A stretch of 64,000 bases of DNA from Pyrenochaeta sp. MPI-SDFR-AT-0127 (lineage: Eukaryota; Ascomycota; Dothideomycetes; Pleosporales; Cucurbitariaceae): the NCBI GenBank assembly GCA_020747015.1, contig JAGTJM010000042.1:124001-188000 (forward strand), read 5' to 3'. This document shows, one piece after another, positions 46,018 to 55,841 of the stretch. Both the position numbers and the translations under genes were made by a program. Position 1 is the first letter of the stretch. Every line of letters begins with the position of its first letter. The notes beneath the pieces were generated by a model. The model was not told where the DNA came from. It searched no databases and worked only from the letters and a program-made list of their open reading frames with translations.

Positions 46018-46319
46018 GGAAGCAAGCATTAAGAAGAAAGAACGATGTAAGCATGTAAGAGGAAGGGTGTGAGAATGACAGCTGGTGAGATGGGCGATGA
46101 GACCATTGAGGTGTAGGAACTGTAGCCAATGCCTCTTCACAATCTTTACAGTATATGTGTGTACGAACATCTCCTATAAACAGCTCGAAGAGAATTTCAA
46201 CCTAGTACGCGTATAATTGGTTGCTTGTTGTCAGTGACTATTCCGGTAGTCCTTGATTTCCTACAAATATGAATCTATTGATATCCAGACCTTCTATTTA
46301 TACAAAAAATGCTTGCTTC
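46018..46319. other. Convergent 3' intergenic region
   Basis: Lies between the stops of the fasciclin gene and the MFS gene. Nothing recognised. Confidence 0.5.
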
Positions 46320-48065
46320 TCACGTCGTGAATGGATTGTAGTAGCCTCCGCTCTCATCTGCCACATGCTTCAACTTCTTATTCTGTCTCTTCAGGTACGT
46401 TTTGCTTCCGAACGCCATGGTGAATGTCAAGCCCGCAAACACAATCTGCAGAATCATGGCCATGGTGTACCGGGGCGCATCAGAATCTGGAAAGAAGTAC
46501 GGACTCATAACATTCCCCAGATGCCCGCAGATATTGACGATAGCACCTCCAGCAGCCCGCTTCTCTGGTGTTTCGCTTAGAGTGCTTACTGCCCAAGTAT
46601 ACACTAGGGCATTTGCTGAGAAACTACCAGCAGTGTAGAGGAAAGCGGCAGTATAGCGGGCAGCGGTATTAAGCGTAGCAACGGAGATGATGAAGCCAAT
46701 GATTGAGATACAGTTGTTAGTCATGATGTGGTATCCACGCTCCTTCTTACGATCGGAAGACTAGGCAACAAAGAAGGAGACAGCAGTGCCGAGGACGTAA
46801 GGTGGTGCGGTCAGCAAGAGTGCGATTGTGCTGGAGCCGAGACCAAAACCGCGAACCATAGTAGGGAAAAAATTATTGAAACCATACGATGATGTCATGA
46901 AGATGTTCATAAAGATCTGGGAATGTCATGAGTATTTGTCCAGAGAAGGTTGGGATGGGAGAAACTTACGAAAATGTACGTCTTCGGGTCGCTGAGAGCA
47001 AGTCGTAGACCTTGCCATACAGTGGAGTCTCTGCTTTGTTCGACACGATCAGCTTCAATCCGAGCAACGGCGATGCGTCGCATATCTTCCGTCATTGACC
47101 ACATGGCTGACCCGTTCTTCGAGTGCGGATAGTTTGGAAGAATGAAGTAAGCAGTTAGAGCAAAAAAGGCACTGAGTGCAGCTTCAAGGATAAACAGCCA
47201 TTGCCATCCAGGGACGCCTCCTGCTCCTGACATTCCAGCAAAAACACCAGCGGCAATCAGACCCGAAAAAGCTTGTGCAAGAACGAGTCCGGAGTACAAA
47301 AGTGCAGTGCGAAGAGCTAGCTCACGACGAGTATACCAGCAGGACATGAGGTAGACAGCCTGTCAAACATCAGTATTAGACAATAACCTAGGTCAAGTGA
47401 TGCCTTACACCTGGAAACAGTGGGGCCTCGATTATACCCAAGATAAATTGAACAGCGAAGAGCTCACCCGGGCTCTTGACGCCAGCGGTGGCAGCAGATA
47501 CTCCGGACCACAGAATTGCACAGGTGGGGAGGTAGAGTGCGGGTCGAACTCGAGTGATCAGCATGTTTGAGGGTAGCTGAGCCAGCATGTAGCTTTTTTT
47601 CAGTCAGTACAATTGACCATCTTCAGTGACGACGGGGAAATTCGACGAACCCAACAGTGAGAAGTGCAACCGCTGTGCTGTAATCTGTATTACCTAGTTG
47701 CAGAGTCGCTTCGAAATCATCATCGAGTCGGGCTTGTCTAGTTTAAGTGGTTAGTTACAGTCGAATCCCTATCAAACAAGTATTTACGCGATATTGGTCC
47801 GGTTCAAATAGTTGAACATGTAGAGAATCCAAAGCTGCGGCAGCAAAGTCATGTCCAAGACCTTGACAACCCGCTTCTCTTTGGCTTCCCAATCAGGTAT
47901 GCCCAGCGATGCTACTAAGTCTTGCTTAAGGACCTCTCCTGGAATATCAGTTTGATTTGTCTTGACGCGTTCGAGCGTATCAGGAGAGTCGTTTTTCTCC
48001 GATGCAATGTGCGGTGCATCGACTGCCTTGGTGTGGCCATCAACAAGCGCCTTGTCGGTTGCCAT
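46320..48065 (-). CDS. MFS transporter (allantoate permease-like), interrupted by TAG
   Basis: Five exons: 48065-47788, 47737-47651, 47592-47409, 47359-46970 and 46916-46320 (introns 50, 58, 49 and 53 nt), 512 codons. The family is the anion:cation symporter type (Dal5/Tna1), which imports organic anions such as allantoate or nicotinate: LLPQLWILYMFNYLNRTNIA, GYMLAQLPSNMLITRVRP, the helix-5 region FILGIIEAPLFPGAVYLMSCWYTRRELALRTA, and C-terminal ETPEKRAAGGAIVNICGHLG. Codon 365 is TAG (46761-46763), inside the conserved loop FFVA-stop-SSDRKKERG, where family members have Trp or Tyr. Frame and coding quality continue unchanged for 147 codons after it. Ending there would remove about five of twelve helices. 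Either a recent null allele, a base-call error, or readthrough; see findings. Confidence 0.85.
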
Positions 48066-48995
48066 TTTGAGAAATTACTCAGTAAAAGCAAATTGAAAGC
48101 AGAAGATGAGAGAAAGATTATTGTGACCAGAGTGCGAAATTTATATCTTCATTTTCCACCTCCACACGACTCCACGCAACATCCGATGAAACCCAGATGC
48201 ACTCCACATCTTACTGGCTACTAGCTGATCCGTGCATGAGCAAGCTCACAAAAGGTTGGCACAAAGAAGATCATATCCTGGCATGCTTCTCTAGCATCAT
48301 GGCATACGTGCTCCCATTCCGAGCCAAGCTTTAAGACCGTTAAACTCCTCCACCGTAATCGGTGCCAAGACTCTGCTCCGGTGTTGCCACACCTAAAGGT
48401 GACATCAACATTTGTTGAGGGATCCTATTCGCTGCTGCCCAGCACGCGACAAGAACGTGGCATTGCCGAAGTTTCTGGGTTGTGGAGTTCCATGCTTGCA
48501 ATAGACCCTGTGTTGATTGTCAAGATTTGGCCAAGCCGGATGAGGTACCGACTAGCGCAATGAAAGGCTCCGACATTAGCACAAACCCATCTTTTTTGAC
48601 ATTGCGACAGCGGTGACTCGTTGAGATTTTGCATGCCAATGTGGTGCTGAATCCTTGGAGGCTGGTAAACCGGACATTCTTCTCCTCGGCTTACAATGCG
48701 GTCTCGAGACGAGGATTGGTCAAAGGCACAACTAACGACGGCTATGCGATATGGAGAAAGGTCTGCTTTCTTTGTTACATGACTTCCAAGAGCAATCAAG
48801 CGTTGTACTAGCTCAGAAAGCCGGTTCATCCCGACGTTGCCTCGATCTAACGAACAAGGATCAAATGCGCCGGTACTGGGATGAGAGATCAAATTTATAC
48901 ACTGCATGACACCCGGCCGATATATCTGTATCTAACCCATGCGCATAGGAGTAAGGTTCCGTGCTGACAAGAAGCCCAAAACCTGACATCCGTTC
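48066..48995. other. Intergenic
   Basis: Holds the MFS promoter on the left and the SEC17 3' end on the right. A minus frame at 48425-48907 has no motif. No gene supported. Confidence 0.45.
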
Positions 48996-50297
48996 CTAAG
49001 AGAAGTCCTCGCCGGTTTCCTCGATGGTATTCTTGATCCTCAGAAGCAACGTAGTCTTCCACTTGTCCAGCTTGCTCAGCTGGTCGTATTGAAATAGCTG
49101 GAATATGTTAGCCTCAAACTTCATCAGCACACGATAGACTGCACATACTTTATCAGCAAATGCCTCCTGATCACCATCCTGTACCGCAGCCGTTAGATCA
49201 GTAAGTAGCTGATGCTCTCTCTGTTGTACAAAGCTCGGATCTAGATCTCTGTATCTGTCAAGAGCGTTATTTACGCCAACTTGGTCGCCTGTACAAAGCT
49301 GGCAGATGCCAGCTTTGAGTAGGTACTCTTTGACAGACCAGCGCATCAGATTGTTTTGGATCGATGTCTTCGCGACCTTCTCATACAGCTCGATGGCCTT
49401 GTAGTAATCTTTGCCCTCCAGTGCTACGAGATCCGCAGTCTTCAGCCATAACTTGTTGGCAAGTGCCTAGTTTGATGAGTTAGTCTGGACCACAAGAGTT
49501 TCTAATTCTCAGGGGTATGTACTTCAGCGTTGTCCTGCAAGTTTTGTTAGTTGAAAGTTCTCCTAATTGAAGAGATGACAAGTGGATAAAGACGTGAATA
49601 CATACGCTCTCATACCACCCAGCAGCCTCCTCATACGCAGCGGCCGCACGGGTATTGTCACCAAGTTCGACTTCAAATAGCTCTGCGAGATTCTGCTTGT
49701 GAGTGGCTGCGCGGCGGAAGTTGCCTTTGCTACAGTAGTGTGCGATGGCCTTGTCGAGACATCGTGCTGCTGCTTCTGGATCATCTTTTCGGTACGCCTC
49801 TAAAGCTTTCTTAGCGACACATGATCTTAAAGAAGAAGATAGGCATACTGAAAGCTTCTGTGAGTGTGTTTGCTTCCTCATCAGGTTCGTTCAATTGCTG
49901 GCGTTGAACTGATGCTGCTTTCTCGAATGCCTCGCCGGCTTCCTTGCCTGCCCATAAGTTAGAAGAACCGTACAAGACTTTATATCAAAGATTTCAATTG
50001 TCATTTCTCAGGGAAAGTTCTTCACATACCCATTTTCTGCATTCTGAACGCATTCGCTGCGGCGATGAACTGATCTGCAGCTGCTTCATCTATCACGTGC
50101 GTTAGTCATGAGCACAGTGACGGAAGCTTCCCATCGTACACTTGTCTTGCTTTCCACCAAAGAAACTGAATCCCCCTGAGGCTTTCTGCAGGGACGTTTC
50201 TGCCTGTTGTAGGCCTCAATATCAGTTTTCTGCTTTGTGGCTGAGTTTCGAAGGGCAGCCCCACCTGACGGAGCAAAGCTCGTGGATCACCAGCCAT
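48996..50297 (-). CDS. SEC17: Alpha-SNAP (vesicle fusion adaptor)
   Basis: Eight exons: 50297-50265, 50203-50140, 50089-50030, 49947-49849, 49799-49606, 49534-49523, 49466-49149 and 49097-48996; 293 residues, the normal family length. Alpha-SNAP binds SNARE complexes and recruits the NSF ATPase (Sec18) to disassemble them. The product reads MAGDPRALLRQ, ASGGFSFFGGKQDKYEAAAD (the membrane-binding loop), NTLTEAFKAYRK, DPEAAARCLDKAIAHYCSKG, the helical repeats, and the invariant end FQYDQLSKLDKWKTTLLLRI then GEDFS. Exon 6 is only 12 nt, coding DNAE between AGWYES and ALANKLW. Retaining the last intron is possible without a stop, but breaks the conserved FADKLF segment, so it is treated as an intron. 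Exon density is far above the rest of the window. Confidence 0.94.
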
Positions 50298-50676
50298 ATT
50301 TGCTCGATTCGTATATTTGGACAGTATACGTTTGTGAGATTTTACAAGGTGGAGGAGAAGATCTGTAGGTAGTCGTGTATTTGGTGGTTTGTTCGAGACA
50401 GGTGGCTGCAGTAGTTGTCTCAACGGTGATGACGACCCAGTGAGGCCCGTGCGACTGAGAGCTGACCTGGGAAGCGGCGTTACCGAATCTGTACTAGCGT
50501 ATTTGAGCCTGCCTAACGCTCGACGACACCGCATGAACAATAGCACTTCTTCGACACGCTTGTGCACTAAAATGCCTATCTAGAGCTACCGATAATCTAA
50601 ATCATCGAGGAAGTTTTACACGAAGGCCTGCGCGTAACCAAAGGGTACTCACGATACTCGGGACTTGAGCTCCGCC
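50298..50676. promoter_or_regulatory. Divergent promoter: SEC17 / GatC-like gene
   Basis: Only 379 bases separate two start codons on opposite strands; promoters of both housekeeping genes must lie here. Frames inside it are antisense shadows without motifs. Confidence 0.55.
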
Positions 50677-51303
50677 ATGGCCTCCCAGCGTTCACTTCTC
50701 TGCTTCCAGCATATCCTCAGACCCATACGGGGCTCATACGTACGCGCATATACTACCTCAATAAGTCTGTCACAAGCCAGCCTCAGCGGCGAAGCATCAG
50801 AGGTCCGACGAAACAAAGGTATCCATCCCGATGAGCTTGAACAGCTTTTCGCAGAACCAACCTGGTCTGTCGAGTCCCTCCTTCCACCGAAGACCCGCAC
50901 CCCCGATGCCCCACAGGTTACTGCACAGCAACTGCACCACCTGCTACGACTCTCAGCCCTTCCGGCCCCCGCCGGTACAGAACAGGAGCAAAATATGCTT
51001 GACACACTAGCTGCACAGTTGCATTTTGTAGGCAAGATACAGCAGGTGGACACAACAGGCGTCAAACCTCTACGAGCAATCCGTGATGAGACAATATCAG
51101 CAGAAGCGGAGCAGACGGTCACACTAGAAACGCTGGAAGATGCATTGAGCAAAGAGAAGATCGTCGGGCATCACTATAAACGCATACAGAGGGATATTAC
51201 GCCGGTAGATGCACAAGACGTTGAAGACTGGGATGTTTTGGGCTCAGCACAGCGCAAGGCTGGGAAATACTTTGTCGTGGACAGTGAGCGGCCGCAGGAA
51301 TGA
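50677..51303 (+). CDS. Mitochondrial glutamyl-tRNA(Gln) amidotransferase, GatC-like subunit
   Basis: Single exon of 208 residues from ATG 50677; the ORF upstream of it begins only with TTG. The N terminus is Arg/Ser-rich without acids (QRSLLCFQHILRPIRGSYVR), as in a mitochondrial presequence. The core has the GatC pattern: a helix starting LHHLLRLSALPAP, then MLDTLAAQLHFVGKIQQVDT followed by TGVKPLRAIRDE. In mitochondria this small subunit stabilises the GatA/GatB amidotransferase that converts Glu-tRNA(Gln) to Gln-tRNA(Gln). The C-terminal 70 residues (WDVLGSAQRKAGKYFVVDSE) are a fungal extension. Divergent from SEC17. Confidence 0.85.
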   Translation: MASQRSLLCFQHILRPIRGSYVRAYTTSISLSQASLSGEASEVRRNKGIHPDELEQLFAEPTWSVESLLPPKTRTPDAPQVTAQQLHHLLRLSALPAPAGTEQEQNMLDTLAAQLHFVGKIQQVDTTGVKPLRAIRDETISAEAEQTVTLETLEDALSKEKIVGHHYKRIQRDITPVDAQDVEDWDVLGSAQRKAGKYFVVDSERPQE

Positions 51304-51703
51304 ACGCCCTACACCACCAGATTTTCGCACGCGCTATACGGCAGATATTGTACCTCAAGAATCAGGCACTGTAAGCTCGAATGTGTCCCATTTTCGGCAC
51401 GCTGTCGTCCTAAGAATATGAAGAAAAGGTCAAACCCACTCCGCCAAAATCCAAAATCAGTACAAATTTGTGCCAAGGCCAACACCACGGAAGCAATGTA
51501 CGGCTCCGTATCCGGAGCCAAGCCTCAAGGACAGAAAGAGTTCGTCCGAGCGTAAGAAACAATCGTCGAGCTGTTTGCCCAGCCACAGGGTATAGTTCAA
51601 TAAGAAATTCCGTGAGAGGATCAAAATCATGTGACCCAGAAGACTCGTCCGGCTGTGAAGTACGGAACTGGCACAGAATTGAGCCTTCGAACTCGAACCG
51701 AGC
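51304..51703. other. Convergent 3' intergenic region
   Basis: Between the stops of the GatC-like gene and the small Cys-motif gene. Nothing recognised. Confidence 0.5.
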
Positions 51704-52279
51704 CTAGGACGAGCGGTCCTCGAATCCTTTATTGCACGATGCACAGAGCTTGATCACGTGTGCCCCAACACCGCAATTGCAGAAGGGTGATTCATCGAGA
51801 TCGGGTAGGTCAGGCGTTGTCAACCGTCTCAATCTGGGAGCTAGTGGCGGTGTTCTGTCGGAGTATGCTTGCAAATTTGTCTTCGTCTTGCTGCTTCTGG
51901 GTCCGCATTGCTTTCGAGCTTCATCAACGATGACGACTTTTGGTTTGACTTTGCACGAGCGACGCTTGGCAGATGTCACGTGCATTGCCAAGCCAGTCTT
52001 CTCTATGTCCGATCCAAAGGGGGAGCTGCGCGACGAAGCATCGACTGGCCGAAGCTTTAGGGATGCTGGCGCATCTTGCACTGGGAAGAGTGTCCAATCA
52101 AGATGTGTGTTTGGTGCTGGCAGGACGTCCGGGTCCACTCGAGAACGACGACAAGACTCCGCAACATGCCAGCCCGCGTCATCATAGTAAACGGTCTGGC
52201 GGTACTTCTCAAAGTCCAACGAATGAAACGGATCGATTGGTGCCTGTTGGGTCGGAAATGCCGACGGTGACGACGACAT
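51704..52279 (-). CDS. Small protein with C-terminal Cys motif, function unknown
   Basis: Single-exon model of 191 residues from ATG 52279; the frame extends upstream only with GTG, so a 5' exon is possible. Not recognised. The N-terminal half contains PIDPFHSLDFEKYRQTVYYD and HVAESCRRSRVDPDVLPAP, followed by HLDWTLFPVQ; the middle is basic with KPKVVIVDEARKQCGPRSS. The C terminus has CNCGVGAHVIKLCASC, two closely spaced Cys pairs that could bind zinc. Sequence complexity and length support a real gene. Nuclear localisation is possible from the basic patches, but this is only inference. Confidence 0.55.
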   Translation of the reverse strand: MSSSPSAFPTQQAPIDPFHSLDFEKYRQTVYYDDAGWHVAESCRRSRVDPDVLPAPNTHLDWTLFPVQDAPASLKLRPVDASSRSSPFGSDIEKTGLAMHVTSAKRRSCKVKPKVVIVDEARKQCGPRSSKTKTNLQAYSDRTPPLAPRLRRLTTPDLPDLDESPFCNCGVGAHVIKLCASCNKGFEDRSS

Positions 52280-54267
52280 GGTGAAGAGCAGGGACGATAC
52301 GCGGAGCAACCGCACGGAATATGATGAAAGACTCTAGAATGTTACCTCTGGCCTGCAAGAGATGCAAACCTGGAATGGTGATCACAAAGGGGTGCTGGGC
52401 GATATGTGCGTGGAGATGTCGGTGGGGGGAAAGGAGGGATGGTGCAGAAGGTGGGCGATGCGAGGTATATACCAGTGCATAGGTCAGCCCGCCAAGGCCC
52501 ATACCCTCCCTGACGCATCGGGCTCCTGGCCTTCCCACCACAGCTTCCGGCGAGTCTGAGCCTCCACTCTATTCGATCACAGCAATCACAATCGCAGTCC
52601 AATATTCGAATGCGATTGCAAAGAGATGATTCGGCCCGTCTCGTGTAGTCGTAGTGCTCGTTAGCACACCTCTGGGTTTCAACATGGGCGGCCTCTGAGT
52701 GAGGTTGCTCTAGTATACGCAACACAATATCTGCACCCATTATCGGCTTACAGGACGATTGAGAGGGCTGGTAGCCTTTGATGCATCATGTGTTTCCCAG
52801 AATCGATCTTTCATCTCGCCGTTGCCTGTGGGGCGACATATTCCTGTATTTTACAGGATGATCTGCCAACTAAATCGATCCTTTTTGGCTTCATACACGC
52901 TCATGAATGCTTCTTGTCGTGTATGAACCTTCCGATATGTCAGTCATCCCGTGGTTGAGCATGTTATCCCCCGTGGTGTGTTTGCGCCAAGACTATGCGA
53001 ACCATCAGGAAGCTAAAATGTCTGATGCTACTCACAAACCATAGCGATCAAGCTCGACGTAATCGCTTCGGAGCCATGGACTTAAACGTACCTTGGTGAC
53101 ACCCACAACATGTGTCACATGTGCAGTCCAAAAAAGACCTGCGGTTTAAGTAGTCTCACGTGACTCTTTGGCCACGGTCATTCCCTGCTTCGTTTAGCCA
53201 GCATTGGGAGAACCGCAGTGCGTGGATATGGCAACTGATTGTTATGTCTCGAATTTAGGAACTGTAGAGGAATTTGAGGTGGCTCAGGATGCCCTCTTGT
53301 CGATCACGCTTAATATGATCACTGTGCCACAATATCGTTGGTCCTGCAGCTTCCAGGCATCCACATGGCGCTCTACCCCGCTTTTCTCTCATTTTATGTT
53401 CGAACTGGCTTAAAAAGTCATAACGCTCAACTTTTGTAGGATAATACCCACAAATCGGCTTCGCTAGCCAAATAGAACATACCTCATCAACTAAGTTTTG
53501 TATCCAGTGTTATTGCATAGTCATTCTGGATAAGGCCCTTTTTAAATAATCTAATACGAAAAACGCTACACCCGTGTTGAGTCTCGACAATAGTTCGATC
53601 AATTTCTTGCTAACTAGTAGCGCCGTAATTGACTAGAGAGTCTGATACATAGACCGCAAATTGCAGTCCCATGTCACGGGAACTAGAGTGCTTGAACAGC
53701 AAAATGATTTGATATGAAGTGTATGAAGCATCACATGCCCAGCAGAGACATACATGCCTTAGTATAGAAAACCCGGATAATGAGGTTATAATTATCTCTT
53801 TCCTTCTTGCTCCGACATGCAATACGCTCGTCACAACCTATTAACTGGAGCGATGAACGAGACAAATCCTAATTCAGGTTTTAAACGTTGGCTTTTGGTT
53901 ACAGCGGCCTAGTACTGTAGAGATCAAAAAAGAAAGGACGCAAGCAGGGCTCGAGAATGCACGCATACTTTCAAAACAGTGAATATCGGCTTCTAAAGTA
54001 TTTCATCAATAGGATATGGCAGGAATGAGGGGTACAAACAATATACTCAACTGCGGCGATAGAAGCATGACTTTCAACGTTGTTTTTCAGCTAAGAAGAC
54101 GGAGAAAACCTGCTAATCCAAAAGTGGCAAGGCACTTCCGCGGGTGCTCATGCCTCGGTCCAGCCATCCTTCCCGAGTGTCTTCATGCTCGGTCAACGGT
54201 GCTCTGACACCCTATTACACAAACAATCTCCTGTACTCCATTAATAACCCATAACGTACGTACGAAG
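52280..54267. other. Gene-free stretch of 2 kb
   Basis: Minus frames at 52209-52541 and 52342-52740 overlap each other and have no motifs. The section 53.4-54.0 kb is AT-rich. No repeat recognised. The PEX14 promoter should lie near the right end. Confidence 0.4.
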
Positions 54268-55531
54268 ATGTCGAATAAGCCGAAGATACCCGAATGGCAA
54301 CGCGCAACCGCCGATAGCGCTTCCTCATCATCTGTTGTGCACGAGCCGACGTCCGAAGAGCTAGTGCAAGCTCCAACGCCTACTGAAGAAGACCTGCCGA
54401 GCGAAGGAAGCCATGAACAGGACAATGAAAGCACAGAATTGCTGGAGCAAGCGTCACGGTTTCTTGATGACCCAACAATCCGCGATGCGCCGCGAGAAAA
54501 GAAAATCGCGTTTCTCGAGTCGAAGGGAGTGAGCGTGGAAGACATTGAAACACTACTTGGTACGGTCGCGCAACAAGACGATCTTTCTGGGTTGGAGGAT
54601 GCTGGAGAGCGGGCGTGGTCATCAGTGAGTATTGAACCCTCCACTGAAGGATTTGTCGGGCTTTTCTGAGGCTATCTTAATCCTTCTCCAAGGTTCTCCA
54701 ATAAACGGTTACTGATTTTAATAGGCACCTCCAAAGCGCGCAAGCATATCTGAGGCGAGGCCTCAACCGCGTGATATACCACCGATTGTGACATACCCAG
54801 AATTTCTCGCGACGTCCGAAAAGCCGCCACCTTTAATGACCACCAAACGCCTGCTAACTACTGCATACGTGGCTGGAGGGCTTATGGCAAGCATATACGG
54901 GCTTTCAAAGTACATTATCGCACCCATGACAGAGCACCTGGCCGAATCAAGGCACGACTTCGCATCACACACACAAGAACAATTGAAGGAGTTCAACGAG
55001 AGGCTAGGGAAAGCTGTATCAGTTGATCCTGCAACCGCAACGAAGAAAATTACGGACATCGCAGACGATATCTCAGAGGCTGACTCGGACCCCACTGAAC
55101 TGTACCACCGCGACTACGGTACCCAAACCACACCCACTCTCTCACGCCGTGCCTCCGTATCCTCCTCCACAGACGCCGAGCCCACCGTGACCGCGCACGA
55201 AAACCGTCTCAAGATAATAAAATCGCATCTACAAGAGCTCGAGGCTAACCGATCAAATGACGGTACATCTCGGGATTCGCTCAAGACCAAAGTCTCCGAA
55301 TTGACCTCATACTTGAGCGAAATGAGCTACCAGAATCAGTACTACTCGAGTTCTTCTGGCTTTTATGGGAGTAACTATGGGTTACCGGGGGGCAAGGATG
55401 GTAAGAACGACCAAATTGAAGTGCTTAAGAACGATATCCGGGCTGTGAAAGGCGTATTTTTGAGTGCAAGGAATTTCCCTACTGGCGGCAGGAGTACACC
55501 ACCGATGCCAACCGGGAGGGTTGCGGCTTGA
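54268..55531 (+). CDS. PEX14: Peroxisomal membrane protein Pex14 family
   Basis: Two exons: 54268-54624 and 54725-55531 (100-nt intron, phase 0), 387 residues. Pex14 is the docking protein at the peroxisome membrane that receives the cargo receptor Pex5 during matrix protein import. The conserved Pex14 N-terminal domain is present near residues 53-95: LLEQASRFLDDPTIRDAP, then KKIAFLESKGVSVEDIETLL. After the intron comes the Pro-rich P-P-I-V-T-Y-P-E-F-L stretch and a hydrophobic segment (LLTTAYVAGGLMASIYGLSK) fitting the single membrane anchor. A coiled coil (HTQEQLKEFNERLGK and HENRLKIIKSHLQELEANR) follows and a Gly/Ser/Tyr tail ends it. It could be a Pex14-related paralogue (Pex33 type) rather than Pex14 itself; domain order is the same. 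Confidence 0.85.
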
Positions 55532-55841
55532 TTTCATGTTTGCTATGGAAATAGCGTTTGGGCGTCGAACTTTTGTCCAGTTCAGTTGTGACCGGAATAT
55601 CACTTAATTCGCTCACCTCTTGTTATGCTACTACTACTACTAATGCCAAATTTCTAAGGACTATGTGCTTCTGTGGTGCACCAGTGTAGTGGCATGTGTC
55701 TCAGGCACCGCCCCACTACTTCTGGTTGACGTCATGCCCAAAACAGCAACATACATTACTAGCTTCTGCCTTGCCCTACTAACAACACAACACAACCTAC
55801 TTGAACGCCATCACTTTCGTAAGAAGTCTCAACTAGCCAGA
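55532..55841. other. Intergenic, with CTA microsatellite
   Basis: Tandem CTA repeated five times at 55628-55642. The frame of the following gene stays open back to 55665; an in-frame ATG at 55734 would give a 36-residue longer, hydrophobic N terminus, considered less likely. Confidence 0.5.

Noticed and set aside
46741..46800. Intron ending at the TAG in the MFS gene
   Set aside because: Any donor upstream would remove a conserved membrane helix (APPYVLGTAVSFFVA), and frame continuity across the TAG is perfect.
55665..55841. N-terminal extension of the DUF726 protein
   Set aside because: The frame is open, but only one in-frame ATG (55734) exists; the sequence between is not family-like and the ATG at 55842 fits better.
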